Positions 38,647 to 47,132 of a stretch of DNA of 64,000 nt are shown piece by piece. Position 1 is the first letter of the stretch, and the number at the start of each line of letters is the position of its first letter. The position numbers were made by a program, and so were the translations under genes. The DNA lies in the NCBI RefSeq assembly GCF_001422405.1, contig NZ_LMMV01000025.1, positions 235,708 to 299,707 of the forward strand. Reading direction: 5' to 3'. This DNA comes from Pseudorhodoferax sp. Leaf267. Its GTDB lineage: Bacteria > Pseudomonadota > Gammaproteobacteria > Burkholderiales > Burkholderiaceae_C. Below the pieces are notes generated by a model, which had not been told where the DNA came from, ran no database searches, and saw only the letters and a list, made by a program, of their open reading frames with translations.

Positions 38647-39844
38647 CATTGACGAAGACGAACTGCTGGCCGATCTGGGCATCGAGGTCGCACCGCTCCA
38701 GCCGACCACCCGCACGGCGCGGGAGGAACGCATCATCGCGGGCTTCGAGGACTTCCTGCGTTTTCACCAGACGCATGGCCGCGCGCCGCAGCACGGCGAA
38801 GGCGGCGACATCTTCGAGCGCCTGTACGCGGTGCGGCTGGACCGCTTGCGCCAACTGCCCGAGGCGCTGCCGCTGCTGGCGCCGCTGGACACCGCTGGCC
38901 TGCTGGCGGGCGCTGCGGCCGATACGGCTGCGGGGGCCGACCGGGACGCACTGGACGAGGAGGCCCTGCTGGCCGAGCTGGGCGTCGGCGGCGCGCCGGC
39001 CGACACGGACGACATCACGGTGCTGCGCCATGTGCGCACCAGCGCCGACAAGCGCGCGGCCGAAGCCGTGGCAGACCGCAAGCGCTGCGAAGACTTCGAG
39101 CGCTTCGAGCCGCTGTTCGAGCAGGTGGAGCGCGAGCTGAGATCCGGCGCGCGCCAGGCGCTGCGCTTCGGCCGCGACACCAGCATCGCGGGCGGCAACT
39201 TCTTCATCGTCGGCGGCTTGCTGGCCTACGTGGCCGAGGTGGGCGGGGCCATCAAGGCGCCGAACGGCGAGAGCGATGCGCGGCTGCTGGTCGTCTATGC
39301 CAACGGCACCGAGAGCAACCTGCTGCGCCGCTCGTTGCAGCGGGCGCTGTACAAGGACGACACGGGCCGGCGCATCTCCGACCCGGACCTGGGGCCGCTG
39401 TTCGGCGACGTGGCCGAGCCCGACGACATCGCCAGCGGCACCATCTACGTGCTGCGCAGCCTGTCCGATCACCCGTATGTGGCCGCGCACCGCGAGCTGA
39501 TCCACAAGATCGGGGTGACCGGCGGCTCGGTGGAGGCGCGCATCTCCGCCGCCCCCAAGGACGCCACCTACCTGCTGGCCGATGTGGAGGTGGTGGCCAC
39601 CTACCAGCTGCACAACCTGAACCGCACGCGGCTGGAGAACATCTTCCACCGGGTGTTTGGCGCGGCGCAGTTGGACCTTGTCATCGAGGACCGCTTCGGC
39701 AACCCGGTGCGGCCCAAGGAGTGGTTCCTGGTGCCGTTGTATGTGATCAATCAGGCGGTAGAGCGCATCCGTGATGGATCGGTGACGGGGTTGGCCTATG
39801 ACCCGGTGTCGGCACGGCTGGTGGAGCGTTCAGAACGCAACTGA
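38639..39844 (+). CDS. GIY-YIG nuclease family protein (T5orf172-like)
   Basis: A 401-residue protein, the only uninterrupted gene of the four-gene set. Residues 1-150 are acidic and helical. About 175-260 hold GNFFIVGGLLAYVAEVG and ARLLVVYANGTESNLLRRSLQRALY. The C-terminal 130 residues are the nuclease: GTIYVLRSL replaces GIY, LIHKIGVTGGSVEARI replaces YIG with its catalytic Arg, and LENIFHRVF carries the Glu, as in T5orf172/Mug113 relatives. It would cut DNA as part of the methylase-helicase system. No toxic partner control is visible now that its methylase is broken. Confidence 0.8.
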   Translation: MADIDEDELLADLGIEVAPLQPTTRTAREERIIAGFEDFLRFHQTHGRAPQHGEGGDIFERLYAVRLDRLRQLPEALPLLAPLDTAGLLAGAAADTAAGADRDALDEEALLAELGVGGAPADTDDITVLRHVRTSADKRAAEAVADRKRCEDFERFEPLFEQVERELRSGARQALRFGRDTSIAGGNFFIVGGLLAYVAEVGGAIKAPNGESDARLLVVYANGTESNLLRRSLQRALYKDDTGRRISDPDLGPLFGDVAEPDDIASGTIYVLRSLSDHPYVAAHRELIHKIGVTGGSVEARISAAPKDATYLLADVEVVATYQLHNLNRTRLENIFHRVFGAAQLDLVIEDRFGNPVRPKEWFLVPLYVINQAVERIRDGSVTGLAYDPVSARLVERSERN

Positions 39845-39870
39845 GCGCGGCTGCCGGTTCCGGGGCGCGA

Positions 39871-40107
39871 TCACTTCTCGTCACCAGTGACACGCATCTT
39901 GTCGATAGCCACTCGGGGGCCGTCGTAGCGCAGGATGGACTGCACGTCCTCCAATGTGGCCGCGGCGGTGGTTGACGCCAGCGTGATGCGCGCGGCCTTG
40001 CGATCCACCTCGATGTTCACGCGCATCCCGGGCTTCAAGCCCAGCACCTTGCGCACCGCCACCGGTAGCACCACCTGGCCTTTGGTGGAAACGAGAACTG
40101 CGGACAG
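39871..40107 (-). CDS. AbrB/MazE-type antitoxin with CTG start; toxin missing
   Basis: A 78-residue swapped-hairpin AbrB protein: SAVLVSTKGQVVLPVAVRKVLGLKPGMRVNIEVD, then a short C-terminal tail. No ATG, GTG or TTG stands between the upstream TAA and the conserved VSTKGQ. A CTG at 40107, just before SAVLV, has a perfect AGGAG 6 bases upstream, so CTG is either the real start or a mutated ATG. A GTG at 40074 would cut away the first strand. Antitoxins of this kind are normally followed by a PIN or MazF toxin; here the stop is 26 bp from the GIY-YIG stop and no toxin is present. Confidence 0.7.
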   Translation of the reverse strand: MSAVLVSTKGQVVLPVAVRKVLGLKPGMRVNIEVDRKAARITLASTTAAATLEDVQSILRYDGPRVAIDKMRVTGDEK

Positions 40108-40235
40108 GGCGGGCTCCTGAAAGTCTTACGAGGTGGGCTTCCTAGAACGCAATCGCGTCGTCGCAACGTTGGCGTGACTCGGCAGAGATCGCGCCGACAT
40201 CGCCGCCAGGAAACCCGCAGGGGGTGTCGATCTGC

Positions 40236-40264
40236 TTGTCGGGGGTTGCCGGGTTGCCGATAAT
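40236..40264 (+). promoter_or_regulatory. Promoter of the second parDE module
   Basis: TTGTCG (40236-40241), a 17-bp spacer and GATAAT (40259-40264) form a good sigma-70 type promoter 30 bp before the parD ATG. The last base overlaps the operator palindrome. Confidence 0.6.
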
Positions 40265-40280
40265 CACTAATAGTTAGTGA
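40264..40280. promoter_or_regulatory. Perfect palindromic operator of parDE
   Basis: TCACTAATAGTTAGTGA: 7-bp perfect arms around TAG, placed over the -10 edge and transcription start, 13 bp before parD. This is where a ParD dimer would autorepress the operon. Confidence 0.65.
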
Positions 40281-40293
40281 CAAGGAGCGGTCC

Positions 40294-40566
40294 ATGCCGA
40301 CTAGTGTGGCTTTGGGTGAGCACTTCGAAACCTTTGTGAAAACGCAGATCGCAAGCGGCCGCTATAACAACGCCAGCGAGGTCGTGCGCGACGGGTTGCG
40401 CATGCTGCAGGACCACGACGCGCAGCGCGAGGCCAAGCTGCAGCGCTTGCGTGGCGATATCCAGGCCGGCATCGACAGCGGGCCGGCCACGCTGCTCGAC
40501 ATGGGTGAAGTCAAGGCGGAAGGCCGGCGCAGGCGTGCCGACCGCGCGAAGGCGGCGAGGGGCTGA
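40294..40566 (+). CDS. parD: ParD-family antitoxin
   Basis: A 90-residue ribbon-helix-helix antitoxin: TSVALGEHFETFVKTQIASGRYNNASEVVRDGLRML, followed by a charged toxin-binding tail. AAGGAG stands 6 bases before the ATG. A palindrome and a promoter lie directly upstream. It is more like the CC2985-type ParD than the antitoxin at 22816. Confidence 0.92.
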   Translation: MPTSVALGEHFETFVKTQIASGRYNNASEVVRDGLRMLQDHDAQREAKLQRLRGDIQAGIDSGPATLLDMGEVKAEGRRRRADRAKAARG

Positions 40567-40568
40567 GC

Positions 40569-40874
40569 TTGCCGCAAGTGCGCAAGCGGCCCTTGGCGTA
40601 TGCAGACCTGGCGGACATCTGGTCCTACATCGCCGACGACAGCGAGCAGCAGGCAGACCTGTTCCTGGACATGCTGGACGTCAGGTTGGCCTTGCTGGCG
40701 ACGCAGCCCGAGATGGGGCGCGAGCGGCCTGAACTGGCGCCCAGGCTGCGGGCTTTTCCGGTCAAGCGCTATGTGGTGTTCTACCGGCCGATGCGTGACG
40801 GCATCGAAGTTTTGCGCGTGTTGCACAGCGCGCGTGATGTGACGCGGGCGAAGTTTGGCGTGTCGCGCGGATGA
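40569..40874 (+). CDS. parE: ParE-family toxin
   Basis: A 101-residue toxin: RPLAYADLADIWSYIADDSEQQADLFLDMLD, then RAFPVKRYVVFYRPMRDGIEVLRVLHSARDV, the ParE/RelE pattern. The start is TTG at 40569, 2 bp after the parD stop, which implies translational coupling. Its own stop overlaps the ATG of the giant helicase gene (ATGA at 40871-40874). Confidence 0.9.
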   Translation: MPQVRKRPLAYADLADIWSYIADDSEQQADLFLDMLDVRLALLATQPEMGRERPELAPRLRAFPVKRYVVFYRPMRDGIEVLRVLHSARDVTRAKFGVSRG

Positions 40875-43800
40875 TTCCTGGCATCGACGGCATCGCATCC
40901 TCCGGCCGCGACACGGCGGGCTTGGCCCATGCGTGCTTCTCCCTCGACTTGGAAGTCGGCATCCAGGACAGCCGCATCCACCTGTTGGCTGCCGTGCGCG
41001 GCGACACCGGCCAGGCCTTCGTCCACACGCGCGGCGACTTGCAAGCCGCGCTCACGGCCCTCGACACCCACGCCGCCGGCGCCACCTTCCTGCTCGGCCA
41101 CAACCTCATCGCCTTCGACGCCCCGCACCTGGCGGCCGTGCGCCCCGGGCTGGCCGTGCTGCGCCTGCCGCGCATCGATACGCTGCGGCTCAACCCGCTG
41201 GCCTTTCCGCGCAACCCCTACCACCACCTCGTCAAGCACTACCAGGACGGTGCCATCCGCCGCGGCCAGCGCAATGACCCGGAGCTGGATGCGCGGCTCA
41301 CGCTGCAGCTCTTGCAGGACCAGCTGGTGGCGTTGCGCCAGGCCGATCCACGGCTGCTGCTGATCTGGCACGGCCTGGCCGCGCGCGACCCGGACGGCGT
41401 GGGCACGGCCACCTTGTTCTCGGAACTGCGCGCGGCCTCGGCACCGGATGCTGCTGCGCTGCAAGCCGCGCTCGCGGGCTATCTGGAGGGCCGCGGCTGT
41501 GCGACCCGCGCGCGTGACCTCGCCCTGTTGCACGCGGGTTGGCCGTTGGCTTACGCGCTGGCCTGGATCTCGGTGGCCGGTGGCAACTCCGTCATGCCGC
41601 CCTGGGTGCTGTACCAGTTCCCGCAGGCCGCCGCGCTGGTGCGCGCGCTGCGCGACCGCGCCTGCCGCGACCCGGCCTGCAACTGGTGCGCCGGGCACCA
41701 CGGCGCCCACGCCGTGCTGCGCCGCTGGTTCCCCGCGCTGCCGGGCTTCCGCCCCGAGCCGGTGGACCCGCAAGGCCGCCCATTGCAGCAGGCCATCGTG
41801 CAGGCCACGTTGGCCGGCCGGCCGGTGCTGGGCATCCTGCCCACCGGCACCGGCAAGTCCATCTGCTACCAGCTGCCGGCGCTCTCGCGCTACGACAACA
41901 CCGGCGCGTTGACCGTCGTGATCTCGCCACTGGTCGCGCTCATGGCCGACCAGGTGGCCGGGCTGGAGGCGCGCGGCGTCAGCAGTTGCGCCGCGCTGAA
42001 CGGCCTGCTCTCCATGCCCGAGCGCGCCGACGTGCTGGAGCGCGTGCGCCTGGGCGACATCGCCCTCCTGCTGGTCTCGCCCGAGCAGTTGCGCAGCCGC
42101 GCCCTGCGCACGGCCTTGCGCCAGCGCAGCATCGGCCTGTGGGTGATGGACGAAGCGCACTGCCTGTCCAAATGGGGCCAGGACTTTCGCACCGACTACC
42201 GCTATGTGGCCCGCAGCATGCGTGAGCTGGCGGGGCCCGATCCCGTGCCGCCCGTGTTGTGCCTCACGGCCACCGCCAAGCCCGACGTGGTGGCCGACAT
42301 CGTCGACTACTTCCGCACCAGCCTGGCCGTGGAGCTGCACGTGCTGGACGGCGGTTCGCGCCGCGACAACCTGGACTTCGCGGTCATTCCCACCAGCGCC
42401 GCGCACAAGCTGGAGGCCATCCACCAGTTGCTGGCGCACGACCTGCAGCCCGATGCGAAAGACGGCGCCATCGTCTACGCCAGCTCGCGGCGCGGCACCG
42501 AGGAGATCGCCGAGTTCTTGCGCGCCAAGGGCTGGGCGGCCGGCCACTTCCACGCCGGCCTGCCGCCTGAGAGCAAGAAGAGCACGCAGCACGCCTTCAT
42601 CGCGGGTGAACTGCGCGTGATGGCCGCCACCAACGCGTTCGGCATGGGCATCGACAAACCCGACGTGCGCTTGGTGATCCACGCCGACGTGCCCGGCTCG
42701 CTGGAGAACTACCTGCAGGAGGCCGGCCGCGCCGGCCGCGACCGCGCCGCCGCGCGCTGCGTGCTGCTGTATGCCGAAGACGACGTGGAGCGCCAGTTCG
42801 GCCTGTCGGCCCGCTCGCGGCTGACGCAATCGGAGATCCAGGCCATCCTCAAATCGCTGCGCCGGCTGGAGCGCCGCCGCCGGCCCGGCGACACACCGGG
42901 CGAGGTCATTGCCACGGCCGGCGAGATCCTGCGCGAGGACGAGGGCGCCGAGTTCCAACGCGACCAGCTCGGCGACGACACGCGCGTGCGCACGGCCGTG
43001 GCCTGGCTCGAAGAGGCGCGCCTGCTCTCGCGCGAGGAGAACATCGTCAACGTGTTCCCGTCCTCGCTGCGCGTGCCCTCGCTCGACGCCGCGCGCGAGG
43101 CGCTGGTGGCCCACGGCATCTTGCCGCCCTACCGCACGCAGTTGCTCGACATCATCGACCTGCTGCTGCAGGCCGACCCCGACCAAGGCGTCAGCACCGA
43201 CGAGCTCATGGGCGTGGCCCGGCTCTCGCCTGAGGGCGTGCGCAAGGCGCTGTTCGACCTGGAGCAACTGGGCATCTCCAGCAACGACCTGGCGCTCACG
43301 GCCTACGTGCACCTGGGTGTGGCCAACGCCTCGCCCAGGCGGCTCGAAGAAGCCTCGGCCATGGAGGCGGCCCTGCTGTCGGCGCTGCGCATCGCCGAGC
43401 CCGACCTGGAGCCCGGCCAGCACGGCACGCTGCACCTGCGTAAGCTGTGCCAGGCGCTGCATGAAGAGGGCCACCCGCAGGCCCTGCCCGAGCGCGTGTG
43501 GCGTTTGCTGCGCAGCCTGGCCGCCGATGGCCGCGACGACAGCGGTGGTGGCGACAGCCTCGCCCTGCGCCGGCTCGACCCCGAGACCGCGCGTGTGGAA
43601 TTGCGCCGGCCCTGGGCGCGCATCGCTGAATTGTCCGAGCGCCGCCGCGCCGCATCGCAGTTGCTGCTGGCGCACCTCGCGCAATGCGCGGATGGCGCGC
43701 GCGGCACCGATCTGCTGGTCAGCACCACGCTGGGCCGGCTCACCACCGCGCTGCGCGACGACCTGGTGCTGGCGGCCAGCAGCCCCAACCTGCCGCGCCT

Positions 43801-46003
43801 GCTGGACCGCGCGCTGCTGTGGCTGCACGAGCAGGAGGTGATGCGCCTGAACAAGGGCCTGGCCGTGTTCCGCCCGGCCATGACGATCCGCCTCGCGCCG
43901 GAAAAGCGCGGCTTCGCCAAGGCGGACTTCCAGCCGCTCAAGATGCACTACGACGAGGTCGTGCTGCAGATCCACGTGATGGCCGAGTACGCGCAACGCG
44001 GCCTGGCCGCCATGGCCGACGCGTTGCGGCTGGCGCTGGACTACTTCAGCATGGAGCGCGCGGACTTTCTCGGCCGCTGGCTGCCCGGCCGCGAGAAAGA
44101 GACCGCCCGCGAGACGCTGCCCGCCTCCTGGCGCGCCATCGTCGAGGTGCTGGACCACCGCCAGCAGCAGCGCATCGTGGCCGACGAGCGCGAGCAGACC
44201 AGTGTGCTGGTGCTGGCCGGCCCCGGCTCGGGCAAGACGCGCGTGCTGGTGCACCGCATCGCGTACCTGCTGCGCGTGCGCCGCGAGGCGGCCCACGGCA
44301 TCGTCGCGCTGGCCTACAACCGCCACGCCGCCGTGCAGATCCGCCAGCGGCTGCAGGCCCTGGTCGGCGACGATGCGCGCGGCGTGACCGTGCTGACCTG
44401 CCACGCGCTGGCCATGCGGCTCACCGGGACGCGGCTGGAGGCCGGCAGCAACCCCGACGCCAACTTCTTCGACGGCGTGATGCAGCAAGCCACCGCACTG
44501 CTCGAAGGCCAGGGCCTGGCGCCCGAAGACGCCGACGAACAGCGCGAGCGGCTGCTGGCGGGCTTCCGATGGATGCTGGTCGACGAATACCAGGACATCG
44601 GCCCCGCGCAGTACGCCTTGATCGGCGCACTGGCCGGTCGCTCTCGCCAGGCCGAAGACACGCGCCTGTCGCTGTTCGCCGTGGGCGACGACGACCAGAA
44701 CATCTATGCCTTTGCCGGTGCCTCGGTGCAGTTCATCCGCCAGTTCGAGTCCGATTACAAGGCCGGCACCGAATACCTCGTCGAGAACTACCGCTCCAGC
44801 GCGCACATCATCGCGGTGGCCAACCGGCTCATCGCGCCGGCCATCGACCGCCTGAAGGCCGCGCACCCGATCCGCATCGACCGACAGCGCCGCAACGCGC
44901 CGCCCGGTGGCCGCTGGCAGGCGCTGGACCCGGTGGCGCGCGGCAGGGTGGTCAGGCTGACGCCCGCGCGTGACATGCTCTTGCAGGCCATGCAGGCGCT
45001 GGATGCCTTGTGCCGGCTGTCCGCGCTGGACCCGCAGTGGGAATGGGCCCGCTGCGCCGTGATCGCGCGGCAGTGGAGCCAGCTGGAGCCGTTGCGCGCC
45101 TACGCCGAGCATCTGGGCCTGCCTGTGCAACTGGGCCGCGAGGAGCTGCCGCCCTTTTGGCGCCTGCGCGAGACCCAGGCCTTGCTGGACTGGCTGCGTG
45201 CCGATGGGCCGGGCCTGGTGGCCGCGCCCACCGTGCAGGCGTGGCTCGGCACACACATCGGCCCCTGGTGGGACCTGCTGCGCGAAGCGCTGGACGCCTA
45301 TGCGCTGGACACCCTGGGTGCCGAGATGCCGCGCAGCCACCTCTTCGAATGGCTCGTCGACTGGGGCCGCGAGCAGCGCCGCCGCCAGAGCGCGCTGCTG
45401 CTCACCACCGCGCACGGCGCCAAGGGCCTGGAATTCGACCATGTGGTGGTGCTGGACGGCGGCTGGGAGCCGGGCGCTGGCGATGCCGAAGACGTGCTGC
45501 GCCGCCTGGCCTACGTGGCCGTGACGCGTGCGCGCGAGACGCTCACGCTGGCGCGGCTCGGCAGCACGCGGCGCTCGGTGTTCGATGTGCTGGAGGGGGC
45601 CGGTGCGGCCTTGCTGGACCAGCCGGGCACCGCACCCGTCGAGCCACCGGCTGCGCTGTCGCGCCGCACGCAGGCGTTGACGCCGGCCGACGTGGACATC
45701 GGCTTTGCCGGCCGCTTTGGCGAGGGGCACGCTGTGCATGCGGCCATCGCGCGCCTGGCCCCGGGCGACATCTTGCAGCTGCGCACGCAGGACGAGCGGC
45801 GCGAGCTGCTGGACGCCACCGGCCAGGCGGTCGGCCGGTTGTCGCGCGGCTGCCGGCTGGATCCCGCCCAGCAGTGCGTGGCCGTGCGCGTACGCGCGGT
45901 GTTGGTGCGGCGGCGCGAGGATGGAGACGCCGCCTACCAGGAGGCAATGCGTTGCGCGCGCTGGGAGGTGGTGCTGCCGGAGTTGGTGTTGGCGCCTGCC
46001 TAG
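40871..46003 (+). CDS. DEDD exonuclease-RecQ-UvrD triple-domain helicase
   Basis: A 1710-residue protein. Residues 20-150 look like a DEDD 3'-5' exonuclease (SLDLEVG with Asp26/Glu28, GHNLIAFD with Asp83, ELDARLTLQLL with Asp140). A Cys/His cluster (CRDPACNWCAGHH) lies near 280. About 310-700 is RecQ: LPTGTGKSICYQLPAL near 322, VMDEAHCLSKWGQDFRTDY near 425. From about 1105 comes a UvrD/Rep helicase: LAGPGSGKTRVLVHR near 1116, LVDEYQDIG near 1236, GDDDQNIYAFAG, TTAHGAKGLEFDHV near 1510, VAVTRARETL near 1547. The last 130 residues are unassigned. Its ATG overlaps the parE stop and has no good ribosome site, so it is probably translated from the parDE transcript. Expected role: processing of unusual or foreign DNA. 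Confidence 0.85.
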   Translation: MIPGIDGIASSGRDTAGLAHACFSLDLEVGIQDSRIHLLAAVRGDTGQAFVHTRGDLQAALTALDTHAAGATFLLGHNLIAFDAPHLAAVRPGLAVLRLPRIDTLRLNPLAFPRNPYHHLVKHYQDGAIRRGQRNDPELDARLTLQLLQDQLVALRQADPRLLLIWHGLAARDPDGVGTATLFSELRAASAPDAAALQAALAGYLEGRGCATRARDLALLHAGWPLAYALAWISVAGGNSVMPPWVLYQFPQAAALVRALRDRACRDPACNWCAGHHGAHAVLRRWFPALPGFRPEPVDPQGRPLQQAIVQATLAGRPVLGILPTGTGKSICYQLPALSRYDNTGALTVVISPLVALMADQVAGLEARGVSSCAALNGLLSMPERADVLERVRLGDIALLLVSPEQLRSRALRTALRQRSIGLWVMDEAHCLSKWGQDFRTDYRYVARSMRELAGPDPVPPVLCLTATAKPDVVADIVDYFRTSLAVELHVLDGGSRRDNLDFAVIPTSAAHKLEAIHQLLAHDLQPDAKDGAIVYASSRRGTEEIAEFLRAKGWAAGHFHAGLPPESKKSTQHAFIAGELRVMAATNAFGMGIDKPDVRLVIHADVPGSLENYLQEAGRAGRDRAAARCVLLYAEDDVERQFGLSARSRLTQSEIQAILKSLRRLERRRRPGDTPGEVIATAGEILREDEGAEFQRDQLGDDTRVRTAVAWLEEARLLSREENIVNVFPSSLRVPSLDAAREALVAHGILPPYRTQLLDIIDLLLQADPDQGVSTDELMGVARLSPEGVRKALFDLEQLGISSNDLALTAYVHLGVANASPRRLEEASAMEAALLSALRIAEPDLEPGQHGTLHLRKLCQALHEEGHPQALPERVWRLLRSLAADGRDDSGGGDSLALRRLDPETARVELRRPWARIAELSERRRAASQLLLAHLAQCADGARGTDLLVSTTLGRLTTALRDDLVLAASSPNLPRLLDRALLWLHEQEVMRLNKGLAVFRPAMTIRLAPEKRGFAKADFQPLKMHYDEVVLQIHVMAEYAQRGLAAMADALRLALDYFSMERADFLGRWLPGREKETARETLPASWRAIVEVLDHRQQQRIVADEREQTSVLVLAGPGSGKTRVLVHRIAYLLRVRREAAHGIVALAYNRHAAVQIRQRLQALVGDDARGVTVLTCHALAMRLTGTRLEAGSNPDANFFDGVMQQATALLEGQGLAPEDADEQRERLLAGFRWMLVDEYQDIGPAQYALIGALAGRSRQAEDTRLSLFAVGDDDQNIYAFAGASVQFIRQFESDYKAGTEYLVENYRSSAHIIAVANRLIAPAIDRLKAAHPIRIDRQRRNAPPGGRWQALDPVARGRVVRLTPARDMLLQAMQALDALCRLSALDPQWEWARCAVIARQWSQLEPLRAYAEHLGLPVQLGREELPPFWRLRETQALLDWLRADGPGLVAAPTVQAWLGTHIGPWWDLLREALDAYALDTLGAEMPRSHLFEWLVDWGREQRRRQSALLLTTAHGAKGLEFDHVVVLDGGWEPGAGDAEDVLRRLAYVAVTRARETLTLARLGSTRRSVFDVLEGAGAALLDQPGTAPVEPPAALSRRTQALTPADVDIGFAGRFGEGHAVHAAIARLAPGDILQLRTQDERRELLDATGQAVGRLSRGCRLDPAQQCVAVRVRAVLVRRREDGDAAYQEAMRCARWEVVLPELVLAPA

Positions 46004-46063
46004 GAGCTTCTGGCACCCAGGCCAGGGCGTTACCTGCCCTCCACGAAGAGGGGCGCCAGCCAG

Positions 46064-46873
46064 TCAGCCAGTGCGCAGGCGCGCGATCAAGGCCTGCGCC
46101 GCCGCCGGTGCCCGCTCCTTCGCCCCGTTGATGAAGTACACGAACACATCACGCGCCGCGCCGCTGTCGTGGGCCGGCTCCACCAACGGCGCGCCGGCCG
46201 GCGTGGCGCCACGCGCCCAGTCGCGCGCGACGTCGGCCCAGCGCGCCAGCGTCTCGGCCTCGTAGCCCGTCGCGCAATCCGGCTGGCTCTGCATCAGCCG
46301 CGCGTAGACGAAGTCGCCCGTCACGTCGGCGAAGCTCGGAAACTTGTCCGAGTCCGCGAACACGGTCGCGCAGCCGTAGCGCCGCGCCAGGGCCAGGTAG
46401 GCCGGCACCATGAAGCTGGCGTGCCGCACGTCCAGCACATGGCGCAGCGCCAGGCCGTCTACGGCCTTGGGCAGCAGTTCCAGGAAAGCACCGAAGTCCA
46501 CCGGGTCGAATTGCTTGGTCGGCGCGAACTGCCAGACGAGGGGGCCGAGCTTCTGGCCCAACTCCGACAGCCCGCTCTCCACGAAGCGCTGGATCGAGTC
46601 GCCGGCTTCGGCCAGCACGCGCCGGTTCGTCGCGAAGCGGTTGGCCTTGAGCGAGAACACGAAGTCGTCCGGCGTCTCGTCGCGCCAGCGCGCGAAGCTC
46701 TTGGGTGACTGCGTGCTGTAGTAGGTGCCGTTGACCTCGATGGCCGTCACGGCGCGGCTGGCGAAATGCAGCTCCTGCGTGTGCGGCAGGCCGGCCGGGA
46801 AGAAGTTGTCGCGCCAGGGCTCGAAGGTCCAGCCGCCGATGCCGACGCGGATGCGCTGAGTCGAATCCACCAT
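46064..46873 (-). CDS. DUF72 family protein (YecE-like)
   Basis: A 269-residue TIM-barrel protein of the DUF72 family, whose function is unknown. Motifs: IRVGIGGWTFEPWRDNFFP, AIEVNGTYYSTQSPKSFARW, FVFSLKANRFATN, LVWQFAPTKQFDP, and the C-terminal DVFVYFINGAKERAPAAA (usually YFNNH/D). It converges with the helicase gene (60 bp). The 259 bp upstream (46874-47132) carry no gene. Confidence 0.88.
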   Translation of the reverse strand: MVDSTQRIRVGIGGWTFEPWRDNFFPAGLPHTQELHFASRAVTAIEVNGTYYSTQSPKSFARWRDETPDDFVFSLKANRFATNRRVLAEAGDSIQRFVESGLSELGQKLGPLVWQFAPTKQFDPVDFGAFLELLPKAVDGLALRHVLDVRHASFMVPAYLALARRYGCATVFADSDKFPSFADVTGDFVYARLMQSQPDCATGYEAETLARWADVARDWARGATPAGAPLVEPAHDSGAARDVFVYFINGAKERAPAAAQALIARLRTG

Positions 46874-47132
46874 GCCTGATCCCCCGTGCTGCGATGGCCC
46901 GCAGCATAGCGGGCATCGGCGCCTGGAGCGGGCGCGCCGCAGGCTGGCGCCAGACCCTGCCGCACCCCATGCCCGTCGCCGGGCGCGACATGGCTTTCGT
47001 ACCCGGCCCTGCGCCGTGCTCCCTCTGCGCCGTGTCGCCGCCCTGCCGGGCGCACGCCACGACGGCCCCTTCCACATCCAGCGCATCGACCCCTCACCGT
47101 CCACCACAAGGGCCGCGACCGCGCGCGGCTGT

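Noticed and set aside
40781-45739. A 1652-codon open frame antisense to the giant helicase gene.
   Set aside because: It mirrors the codon pattern of a GC-rich gene, has Arg/Ala/Gln-rich low-complexity translation and no family motif; the sense strand has full helicase motifs.
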